Part shown: one piece after another, positions 43,061-50,774 of the stretch
How positions within the stretch are numbered: position 1 is the stretch's first letter
How the letters are laid out: each line of letters starts with the position of its first letter
From: Thioclava atlantica
GTDB taxonomy: Bacteria; Pseudomonadota; Alphaproteobacteria; Rhodobacterales; Rhodobacteraceae
NCBI RefSeq assembly: GCF_000737065.1
Contig: NZ_AQRC01000002.1
Location: 62,001-126,000 of the forward strand
Reading direction: 5' to 3'
Length of the DNA stretch: 64,000 nt
Translations under genes and position numbers: made by a program
The notes under the pieces: model-generated
What the model saw: the letters and a program-made list of their open reading frames with translations, nothing else
Database searches by the model: none
Told to the model about the DNA's origin: nothing

Positions 43061-44377
43061 TCAGGCCGGGAAATCGCCTCGGGAAAACCCGAGGTCATAG
43101 CCGAGACGGGTCGCCATCTGCACCAGACGCGCGGTCGTGCCCGCATCCGTCTTCTTGAGCAGATTCGCGCGGTGGAACTCGACCGTCTTGAGGCTGACGC
43201 CGAGCTTGCTCGCGATGCATTTCGACGGCTCGCCCGAGCAGATCAGGCACAGGATCTCGCGTTCGCGCGGGGTCAGCGCCTCGAACCGGGCCCGCGCCTC
43301 GGCCAGTTCGGGATCGGTGGGCGGTGCGGGGTCCTGCGTCTCCGGGGCCGCGTGCCTGCGCCGCCAGGCGGCCGAGACCCGTCCCCAGATCGCCGCGCCC
43401 GCAAGCAGGCCGGCAAGCGCGACGGCGATGGCGATCCCGGGCCCGATTGCCGCGCCCTGCCGCACCGGCGCGGGGGCGACACGCGCCTGATAGGCGAGGA
43501 CGAGCTGGCGGGCACGGGCATAGGGCAGCGGCGCCGACCAGGCGTCCGCGAGCCCGTAGTCGTGCCGCAGCTGCGGGTCTTGCGTGCGCAGGAGCGCCAG
43601 CGCCACCTGTTCGCGCAGCCGCTTGTCGGCCCCCGCCGTCGCGACGAACGGCCATTCGGGATAGAGCTGCCCGGTCACCCGATAGGGATAGTCGGGCTGG
43701 GCGCGGCTGTTGAGGATCTCGAAATCGCTCAGCGCGATCCGGCCCTCCGCGGCGAGGCTTTCGAGCAACCCGCTGCGCACCACCCCCGCATCGACCTCGC
43801 CCGAGGCCACCGCCGCGACCAGCGCGTCTTGCGGAAACCCCATGAATTGCAACGCGCTCAGATCGGTGAAGGGATCGACATTGTTATGGGTCATCTCGGA
43901 CCAGGCGAGCTGGAACCCCCCGAAGGCATCCGGGCTCACCGCGGCGAGGGTCTTGCCCCTGAGATCCCCGATCGTGCGAAGCCCCGCCCCCGCACGCGCG
44001 AAGATCACCGTCCCATAGGAGAGCAGCCCCGCCTGCCCTTCGCCGAGCGCACGCTCGCGCGTCGCCAGCGCGCTCAGGGGATGCCCCTCGGCAAGCGCCG
44101 CGAAATGGCCGGGATTGGTGATCAGGAAATCGAGCCTTTGCGCCGCGAGCTGTTCCTCCGCCGAGATCAGGCTCACCGGCACGATCTCGAAGCGCCAGCC
44201 CGGAACCGTCGCGCTCAGGTAATCCGCGAGCGGCTGCCAATAGGCGCGGGCCGACGCCGCGCCGCGATGGGCGAGCACCCCCAGCCACGCGGTCTTGCCC
44301 GGCCCCGATTGCGCCAGGACCGGCCCCGCGAGCACCTGCAACAGCGCCGCGAAAACGAGTGCGAAAAACCAGCGCAC
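43061..44377 (-). CDS. One-component membrane sensor: PhnD-like periplasmic domain fused to LuxR HTH
   Basis: The N-terminus is a signal anchor (VRWFFALVFAALLQVLAGPVLAQ). A PhnD-like periplasmic binding domain of about 270 residues follows (TAWLGVLAHRGAASARAYWQPLADYL, LDFLITNPGHFAAL, LRGKTLAAVSPDAFGGFQ). Next come a membrane span (IGPGIAIAVALAGLLAGAAIWG) and a cytoplasmic LuxR-type helix-turn-helix (LTPREREILCLICSGEPSKCIASKLGVSLKTVEFHRANLLKK). It therefore couples a periplasmic ligand directly to DNA binding, without kinase or receiver. The GTG at 44377 has GGAGGAG upstream; a GTG at 44425 is an alternative. PhnD-like sensors also occur in kinases such as TtrS. The ligand is unknown. Confidence 0.85.
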   Translation of the reverse strand: MRWFFALVFAALLQVLAGPVLAQSGPGKTAWLGVLAHRGAASARAYWQPLADYLSATVPGWRFEIVPVSLISAEEQLAAQRLDFLITNPGHFAALAEGHPLSALATRERALGEGQAGLLSYGTVIFARAGAGLRTIGDLRGKTLAAVSPDAFGGFQLAWSEMTHNNVDPFTDLSALQFMGFPQDALVAAVASGEVDAGVVRSGLLESLAAEGRIALSDFEILNSRAQPDYPYRVTGQLYPEWPFVATAGADKRLREQVALALLRTQDPQLRHDYGLADAWSAPLPYARARQLVLAYQARVAPAPVRQGAAIGPGIAIAVALAGLLAGAAIWGRVSAAWRRRHAAPETQDPAPPTDPELAEARARFEALTPREREILCLICSGEPSKCIASKLGVSLKTVEFHRANLLKKTDAGTTARLVQMATRLGYDLGFSRGDFPA

Positions 44378-44568
44378 GCCCCGACATCTCCTCCCTTGCC
44401 GGATGCACCTCTCCCAGGGTGCCACGTGGATGATACACGAAATCGCGTCCCGGCGTCACCGCCGCGCGGCCGCGATCCGATCACTGCGCCGGTCTTCGCG
44501 AAACGGCACGTTCCCGCGCCGGCTTCGAGCGCGGGAGAAGCCCGGCACAGACCGGGCGCGGGTCCGGA

Positions 44569-45960
44569 TCACTGGCGGTTTTCGCTCACCCGGCCGATCG
44601 TCTCGCGCCCTTTCAGGCCGATCGGGAAACTGTCGATATAGGCATTGGGCGATTCCGGATCGAAGGACTTGCCGTCGATGAAGATATTCTCGCCGCGCGA
44701 CAGGTAGCCATTGCTCGACCACGGGAAATCCTCGGCCGAGGCGTAGCCGTCTTTCACCAGACCCCGCGCGGCCGCGAGGTAGAGGTCGGGGCGGAAGACC
44801 GAATGCGCCATCCCGTCATACCAGATATCGGGGTGGAAGCTCTCGATCTGGCCCCAGCGGCGCATCTGGGTCAGATACCAGACCGCGTCCGTCAGGTCGG
44901 GAAAGCTCACATCGTTCTTGAAGAAGAGGCTCGCGCCGCCGACGTCGCGATCGCCATCCGCCTTTTCCTCTGCGTGATCGTCGAGCGCGCGCAGGATATA
45001 GCTCGCGTCGATGCCGACATATTGCGGCGCGGAGAGGATCTTCGCCGCCTCGTCGCGGTTCGCCCCGTTATCCGCGTCGAGCCAGCGGGCGGCGCGGATC
45101 AGGGCGCGGGTCAGCCCAAGGGTCTCCTTGAGATGCTGGTTGGAGAACTCTTCGGGCACCGCGAAGACGGTTCCCGCGCAATTCGCATGGATATCGCGCG
45201 AACTGACCACGCCGACACCCGAGCCTGCCTCCGTCGCGAGCTGATGCCAGGGCTCGCCCGAGCTGAACCCGTCGATCCCGCCCGCTTCGAGTGTCGCCTG
45301 CATTCGGGCCGCGCGCATTTCCCAGATCCGGACATCGCCGTTGAAATCGCCGCTGCTATCCTCCGTCGTGAAGAACCCCGGAGAAATGCCTGACGCCGCC
45401 AGCCAGTAGCGGAGCTGGAAGTTGCTGGCCCCGAGCGCGTTGCCCGCGGCGAGGTTGAGGCGCTGGCCCCGCCTCTGGTAATCGGCAATGGCGGGACCAA
45501 GGATGTCTGCGTTCAGCGGCTCGCCCCGCGTGTTCCGTACGGCCAGTTGGTCGCGCAGAACGGTGGAAAGCGTCACCGCATTGCCATGCGTGCCCAGCAC
45601 CAGCGGAACCACGAGATCCGCGCGACGGCCATATCCGATCCGCGTCGCGAGCGGCACTGCCGCCGGCGCCTGCGATGCGTCGAGGTCGCCATCGAGAAGC
45701 CGGGTCTCGAGCGCCTCCCAGTCCGATTGTGGCTCCAGCGTGACGGTCAGGCCTTCCTGTTTGAAGAAGCCCTTTTCCATCGCGATGATGATGGGCGCGG
45801 CATTGATCTGTTTCAGGAACCCGATGCGCAGTTTCGTGCTGTCATGCGTCTTGGAATGCCCCTCATTCCCCCAAACCAAGACCGCGGAAAAAACCAAAGA
45901 AGCGAGAAGAAAACCGCCCACAAGTTTCCAAATTCTGTTCAATGCCCATGGGGGATGCAT
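44569..45960 (-). CDS. Membrane-anchored NrtA/CmpA-like binding protein without transporter
   Basis: The 463-aa protein begins with an uncleaved-looking hydrophobic segment (LVGGFLLASLVFSAVLVWG). The nitrate/bicarbonate-type binding fold follows (KLRIGFLKQINAAPIIIAMEKGFFKQEGL; GLDASQ-like region; SSGEPWHQLATEAGSGVGVVSSRDI; HPDIWYDGMAHSVFRPDLY). NrtA and CmpA are normally followed by permease and ATPase genes; here none is present on either side. Nitrate, nitrite or bicarbonate binding is the family expectation. It may be a sensor subunit or serve a transporter encoded elsewhere. The ATG at 45960 is preferred to one 25 codons upstream. Confidence 0.85.
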   Translation of the reverse strand: MHPPWALNRIWKLVGGFLLASLVFSAVLVWGNEGHSKTHDSTKLRIGFLKQINAAPIIIAMEKGFFKQEGLTVTLEPQSDWEALETRLLDGDLDASQAPAAVPLATRIGYGRRADLVVPLVLGTHGNAVTLSTVLRDQLAVRNTRGEPLNADILGPAIADYQRRGQRLNLAAGNALGASNFQLRYWLAASGISPGFFTTEDSSGDFNGDVRIWEMRAARMQATLEAGGIDGFSSGEPWHQLATEAGSGVGVVSSRDIHANCAGTVFAVPEEFSNQHLKETLGLTRALIRAARWLDADNGANRDEAAKILSAPQYVGIDASYILRALDDHAEEKADGDRDVGGASLFFKNDVSFPDLTDAVWYLTQMRRWGQIESFHPDIWYDGMAHSVFRPDLYLAAARGLVKDGYASAEDFPWSSNGYLSRGENIFIDGKSFDPESPNAYIDSFPIGLKGRETIGRVSENRQ

Positions 45961-46244
45961 TTTGTGTCTTCCGCTTCCGTCCGAATCAAAGCTAACAGTA
46001 GCCTTAGTCGGTTTTAAACGACGTTTACCCGACAACTTTTTCCTCCAGAGAAAAATTTTCTCCTTTGGTGCGAATTCGACCCGTTCGGCACTCTCGTCCC
46101 GGTTGTGCCGTTAACCCTTTGACGCAATAACGTCACAATTTGGGCCTGAGGCTGCCCCAACAACGTACGCATATTAACCATGAGGCGGAGACGGTCGCCG
46201 AAGATTACGGCGATTGTGCAAGAAACGAGTGTGCAGGGGCGGTT
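45961..46244. promoter_or_regulatory. Divergent AT-rich promoter region
   Basis: This 284-base gap separates the NrtA-like gene (minus) from the Cache-domain gene (plus) and is much AT-richer than the rest of the window. It contains the near-palindrome GAGAAAAATTTTCTC (46048-46062). TTAA-N7-TTAC (46014-46028) is one base off the CtrA consensus TTAA-N7-TTAA. Either could be an operator. No small gene was found. Confidence 0.4.
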
Positions 46245-47444
46245 ATGCGGTTATCGAACAAACTGACAGCGTGGCTCATCGTCTTCTCGGTGGGGTTCAT
46301 CATCGTCGGGCTTTATACGATCAGATCCTACCGCAACGTGTTCGAGGAACAGGTCCAGAGCGAAAGCGTCGAGCGCAGTGGTGAAGCCCTGAAGCTGCTC
46401 GTCAACCGCGCCTTCGATCGTGAATGGAGCAGTATCGAGGCACTCGCCAACGGCGCTGACATCAATGACGCCGAGCGCCTGAACCGCATGACGAACACGA
46501 TGCCGCAGGCCAGCCAAAAGCTGCAATGGGTGGGCGTGGTCTCCCCCACCGGCATCATCGAATACGGCACCGGCGGCGCCGAGGTCGGCAAGGATGTCTC
46601 GAAGGCACGCTGGTTCCACAATGCCCTGCGCGGCCCCACCCTGAGCGAACCGTTCCGCGCCCCGGTCGGAGACTCGCTCGAGGAATTCATCGACATGGCG
46701 CAGCCGATCCGGAACGCCAGCAGCGGCGTCGAGGGCATCATCGTCTACCGCGTGCGCATGAGCTGGCTGAAGGGTCTTCTCTTCGAATCCGCCACCTCGC
46801 TCCGCCTCGATGCCTTCATCACCGACACCGCGGGCAACGTGGTTGTCGAGGCGAATGCGATCTCGGACGGCCCGCCCTCGGCTGCGGCGCTGCAAGCCGC
46901 CCGTCTGAGCCTGCTCAAGAGCTACATGCCCGTCGCGACCAACCACAACGGCTTCGTCAGCGCCTCGATCCCGCGCCTGCTGGGGGATAGCGTGCGCGGC
47001 AACGACTGGAGCCTGATCGTCCGGATGCCCGGCATGCTGCCTGCTTCGGTCGGCGGGGCCGCCTGGCAGCACGCGGAACTCACGCTCATCCTCGCCGCGA
47101 TCGGCGTGATGGGGGTGCTAATCTTCGCGGTCCGCCTGTTCCTCGGTCCGATCGAGATCCAGACCCGTGCTCTGGTGGAATTCGCGCAAGGCAAGATGGT
47201 CTACCCGAAGGAGTTCAAGAGCTCCCGCGAGGCGCGCGAACTCGGGGCCGCGATCGCCCTGATCCAGACGCGCCTCGACACGCTCACCTCGCGTCCGAGC
47301 TCGAAAACCGCGCGTCCCGAGAAGACCGCGCCTGCCGAAAAGGAAACCGTCGTCGCCGTCCGTCCGGGCGAGCCCCCGGTACCGACCGCGAATGTCTACC
47401 GCATCACGCCCAAGCGCACCCGGGGCGGTGGCGGGCGCGCCTAA
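46245..47444 (+). CDS. Membrane protein with periplasmic Cache sensor domain
   Basis: The 399-aa protein has a membrane span at about 7-27 and a Cache-like extracytoplasmic domain of some 230 residues. Within it, VGVVSPTGIIEYGTGGAEVGKDVSKARWF and EPFRAPVGDSLEEFIDMAQPI are typical of double-Cache domains. A second span is near residue 280 (LILAAIGVMGVLIFAVRLFLGP), then a short HAMP-like region and a disordered Pro/Lys-rich tail ending in RGGGGRA. No kinase, cyclase or methyl-accepting domain follows, so it senses a ligand without obvious output. It may signal to the neighbouring glucan synthase. Confidence 0.8.
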   Translation: MRLSNKLTAWLIVFSVGFIIVGLYTIRSYRNVFEEQVQSESVERSGEALKLLVNRAFDREWSSIEALANGADINDAERLNRMTNTMPQASQKLQWVGVVSPTGIIEYGTGGAEVGKDVSKARWFHNALRGPTLSEPFRAPVGDSLEEFIDMAQPIRNASSGVEGIIVYRVRMSWLKGLLFESATSLRLDAFITDTAGNVVVEANAISDGPPSAAALQAARLSLLKSYMPVATNHNGFVSASIPRLLGDSVRGNDWSLIVRMPGMLPASVGGAAWQHAELTLILAAIGVMGVLIFAVRLFLGPIEIQTRALVEFAQGKMVYPKEFKSSREARELGAAIALIQTRLDTLTSRPSSKTARPEKTAPAEKETVVAVRPGEPPVPTANVYRITPKRTRGGGGRA

Positions 47445-47504
47445 CGCGCGCCGCCCCTTCCGCTCCGCCCCTTCCGCGCCGCACCCCCGGCCCGATTTCT
47501 CCGT

Positions 47505-49493
47505 TTAGCGCTTCGGGTCGGCCGGGTTCAGGCGGGTGAGCAGGTCTCGTGCCAGCGCCCAACGGCGCACATTCGTCACCCCCGGGATGCCCCCCTGCGC
47601 ATAGAAGCGCCGGAACAGCTGGTCGCGCTGCTGGTCGGTGGTGCGCAGCTGGAGCACCGCGCCGTCGCTGGTCGCGGCCACCACGTCGCAATCGATATCG
47701 CCCACATTCGAGATACGGATCACCCCGCGCGTTTCCGGCGGGAAGGTATAGCCACGGATCCGGGCGGTATCGACCGTCAGATCCACGAGCCAGACCCGGC
47801 GGGGCTTGTCCTCGTCGATCACCGCGATGGCCCGCTCGGGCTGGTCGCCGACATGCATCTCCCGGCGCGGAAGCTCGATGCAGGTCAGCATGGTGACGAA
47901 GAGGACCAGCAGGTTGTAGACCGACCAGAACAGGATGACGACCTTGCCGTCGCCCGCATCCGAAAAGGCGAAACTGTCCGAGAAGATACCGATCCAGAGC
48001 CCCACCAGCGTGAGCCCGAAGAGCACGAGATAGGGCCCCATCATGCTCCATTGGATGACGATCGCGTCGCGTTCGCCCCCTTTCGCCGTCACCTTGAAAC
48101 TCTGATGCTTGCGGCTCAGGAGCCCGGTGAGCACCCCGCGCGAGATCGGAATCGCGCCGACGAGCTGCTGGACGTCGTTGAGAACGGGCACCAGGACGTT
48201 GCGGAACAGAAGATTGTAGGTCATCAGCGTCCACAGGAAATAGCAGCCGAAGAAGTCGATCGCTTCGTGGAGCGGTGCGTTGACTACCGTGATGTTCCCG
48301 AACCAGTAGAGCAGCGGAAAGGTCAGCGCCGCCAGCCGGAACAGGAAGGTCGAGAGCCAGTAGAGCGAGGAATCCATGATGCTCCAGCGCCCGATGAAGC
48401 CGAGCTTCGCCTTTCCGAACGGGCCGAAACGGCTGCGCGCGATCTGCAGCGTCCCGAGCCCCCACCGCCCCCGCTGGGTGACGTATTCCTTCAGCCCCTC
48501 GGGCGCGAGCCCCTCGGTCACCGCCTCGTTGAGATAGACGGTCTTCCACCCTCCATCGCGCAGCACCTGGGTGAGCAGGAAATCCTCGGTCACGCTGAAG
48601 GTCGGAAAACCGCCCGCATCGGCGAGCGCGTCCCAGCGGATCATCGAGGAGGTGCCGCAGCAGATCGGCATGCCCCAGGCGTCGCGCGCGGGCTGGACAT
48701 GGTCGAAGAAGAAGCGCTGCTCGTCGGGGAAGGACCGGGTGAGGCCCAGGTTGTGCTGGATCGGGTCGGGGTTGAAGAAATGCTGCGGCGTCTGCACGAG
48801 CCCGACCTTGGGATCGTGAAACAGCGCCAGCGTGCGCGAGATGAAGCCCAGATGCGGCACGAAATCTGCATCGAGCACGGCGACGAAATCCGGCCGGTTC
48901 TTTTCCTGGGCGAGCTGCGCGAGGGCGTTGTTCAGGTTGCCCGCCTTCGCCCCCGCGTTATTGTCGCGCCGCATGTAGCGCACCGATTGCGCGGCGCAGT
49001 AATTGCGCAGCCAGTCGCGCCGGCCATCGTCGAGCACGATGATCTGCTTGTTGCCGTGGCGCAGCGCCTTGGCGCCGACGATGGTACGCTCGAGAACCTC
49101 GAGATCCTCGTTATAGGTCGCGATCAGGATCGCCACGCGCGGCGGCGGATCGGGCCGCCACCAGCCGAGATTGGCGCTCGCCTCGGCCTTGCGGTCCTTC
49201 GTCCGCGTCAGGATCACGCCTGCGCTGAGCGACCCGATCATCGTCACCATCTCGATCGCGAAGAAGGCGCCGCTAGCGAGGAAATCGAGCGTCAGCCCCG
49301 GAGGGGCGACCGTCGTCGTCGCGCGCCACCACATGTAACGGATCGCGAAGAAGAAGACGCCCGCATAGAGAAAGACCCGGTGGCTCGTGCGCTGGGGCAC
49401 GATCACCTGGGCGAGAAGGATGGACAGTCCGACAACCCCGCCCAGATGGATGAGCGAGGCTTCGATGGGCCCGGGAAAGAAGAAGGGATACAT
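47505..49493 (-). CDS. bgsA: Family 2 beta-glucan synthase, BgsA-like (cellulose synthase relative)
   Basis: The 662-aa inner-membrane glycosyltransferase has the processive GT2 motifs: DDG (155-157), DAD (208-210), TED (302-304) and QRGRW (340-344). Several membrane spans flank them. Unlike BcsA there is no recognisable PilZ domain: the C-terminal soluble part lacks the RxxxR and DxSxxG signatures. Together with a membrane-fusion partner gene directly upstream, this matches the Sinorhizobium meliloti bgsBA pair. That pair makes a mixed-linkage beta-1,3/1,4-glucan under c-di-GMP control. No bcsB, bcsC or bcsZ is present. The product here is inferred. Confidence 0.85.
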   Translation of the reverse strand: MYPFFFPGPIEASLIHLGGVVGLSILLAQVIVPQRTSHRVFLYAGVFFFAIRYMWWRATTTVAPPGLTLDFLASGAFFAIEMVTMIGSLSAGVILTRTKDRKAEASANLGWWRPDPPPRVAILIATYNEDLEVLERTIVGAKALRHGNKQIIVLDDGRRDWLRNYCAAQSVRYMRRDNNAGAKAGNLNNALAQLAQEKNRPDFVAVLDADFVPHLGFISRTLALFHDPKVGLVQTPQHFFNPDPIQHNLGLTRSFPDEQRFFFDHVQPARDAWGMPICCGTSSMIRWDALADAGGFPTFSVTEDFLLTQVLRDGGWKTVYLNEAVTEGLAPEGLKEYVTQRGRWGLGTLQIARSRFGPFGKAKLGFIGRWSIMDSSLYWLSTFLFRLAALTFPLLYWFGNITVVNAPLHEAIDFFGCYFLWTLMTYNLLFRNVLVPVLNDVQQLVGAIPISRGVLTGLLSRKHQSFKVTAKGGERDAIVIQWSMMGPYLVLFGLTLVGLWIGIFSDSFAFSDAGDGKVVILFWSVYNLLVLFVTMLTCIELPRREMHVGDQPERAIAVIDEDKPRRVWLVDLTVDTARIRGYTFPPETRGVIRISNVGDIDCDVVAATSDGAVLQLRTTDQQRDQLFRRFYAQGGIPGVTNVRRWALARDLLTRLNPADPKR

Positions 49494-49496
49494 CGC

Positions 49497-50612
49497 TCAG
49501 AACAGGCCGCGCAGCACGTCGAGCGGGCGCGCGTCGAAGAAGACCCGGCCCGTGCGTCCGATCGCGCATTGCAGATCGCTGTCGGAGGCGAGCCCCGGCA
49601 CCGCGACCGCGACGTCGTAGCGCTGCAGGTGGCGCTGGCTCGGCGCGACGGCCATTCCCTCGTAGACCGTAGCGGCACCGGCTCCGGCGAGGCGCACGAT
49701 ATAGCCCTCGAAGGTGGTGCGCTGCCCGATCGGACGGAAGGCCACGCGCTGCCCGCGCCGGAGCCTCTGATAGGTCATCTCGGGCACCGAGGCGGTCACC
49801 AGCACATTGCCGCAGTCGATCACGCGCGAAACCGGGTCGCCTCGGTTCACATAGGTGCCGTCATGCGCGAGCTCCTGCCAGTAGATCCCGGCGACATTTG
49901 ACTGGATCTGGGCGTTCTCCGACAGCTTCACCGCGCTGGTGCCAACCCTGATCCGCCATTTGAGCGCGGTGAGACGGGCTTTCTGCTCGTCGATGCGCGA
50001 CTGCGTGGCGGCGATCTCCCCCTCGAGCTGAAGCGCGCGCTGCTGCGATGCGGGAGCGTCGGCATAACCGTCGCCCACGAAGACCCCCGACTGCGCCGAG
50101 GCAAGCTCCGCCGCCAGCGCATCGACCTCCTCGCGGGCACGGTTCAGCGCAAGCGAGGGCGGCGCGGCATCTTCCCCGTTCCCGGCCTTGCCCCCCAGCA
50201 GATCGAGCCGTTCGCGCGCATATTTCAGCCGCGTCTCGAGCAGGTTCACGCGGTTCTCGCCATAGGTCTTGCTGCGCTTCGCCAGCGCCTCCTGCCGCGC
50301 CTTGAGATCGGTCAGCTCGCTCTGCATCTGCTGCAGCGTGGCCGTTGCGATATCGCGCTGCATCTGCAGATCGTCGAGATGCACGTGATCGCCGTTTTCG
50401 TCGTTCACCGTGGCCACGATGTCGTCAGGCGCCACCGCGCTGCCCAGCTGGCGTTCGGGAATGTCCAATGTCCCCGCAATCGGCGTGCGCAACGTCACGA
50501 CCGGCGCATTGATCGTCGCATCGGCGCTCACCCCCGTCAGCTGCTCCCCCACGACCACCCAGAGCGCGAGCAGGAGAAGGGCCGCACCGACAGCGAATTT
50601 CAGGACGCGCAT
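49497..50612 (-). CDS. bgsB: HlyD-family membrane fusion protein, BgsB-like
   Basis: The 371-aa protein has one N-terminal membrane span (FAVGAALLLLALWVVVGEQL) and a biotinyl-lipoyl-like half (INAPVVTLRTPIAGTLDI). A long coiled-coil hairpin (about 80-205, DLQMQRDIATATLQQMQSEL) precedes the second lipoyl and beta-barrel region (SNVAGIYWQELAHDGTYVNRGDPV). It should bridge the synthase to the cell exterior. It is the first gene of a two-gene operon; its stop is 3 bases before the synthase ATG. AAAGGTGA lies before the ATG at 50612. Confidence 0.85.
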   Translation of the reverse strand: MRVLKFAVGAALLLLALWVVVGEQLTGVSADATINAPVVTLRTPIAGTLDIPERQLGSAVAPDDIVATVNDENGDHVHLDDLQMQRDIATATLQQMQSELTDLKARQEALAKRSKTYGENRVNLLETRLKYARERLDLLGGKAGNGEDAAPPSLALNRAREEVDALAAELASAQSGVFVGDGYADAPASQQRALQLEGEIAATQSRIDEQKARLTALKWRIRVGTSAVKLSENAQIQSNVAGIYWQELAHDGTYVNRGDPVSRVIDCGNVLVTASVPEMTYQRLRRGQRVAFRPIGQRTTFEGYIVRLAGAGAATVYEGMAVAPSQRHLQRYDVAVAVPGLASDSDLQCAIGRTGRVFFDARPLDVLRGLF

Positions 50613-50774
50613 CACTCACCTTTTGCTGCAATATTCCCGAACAGAGTCAAAGGAATTGCCCGAAGGTGCAAGTACTAAAGTGTCGGCTCGCCCAGGCGCA
50701 GCGCGGTTGGACAGGTCCTGCGGCTCCCCCGCATCACTCCCCCACAGAACGCCCGCCGCGAGAGGCGCGCGCCC

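Noticed and set aside
46014-46028. CtrA site TTAA-N7-TTAC upstream of the NrtA-like gene
   Set aside because: One mismatch in an AT-rich stretch; chance occurrence is likely, so it is mentioned only within the regulatory entry.
47505-49493. Canonical bcsA cellulose synthase
   Set aside because: No PilZ signatures, no bcsB, bcsC or bcsZ nearby, and an HlyD-type partner instead.
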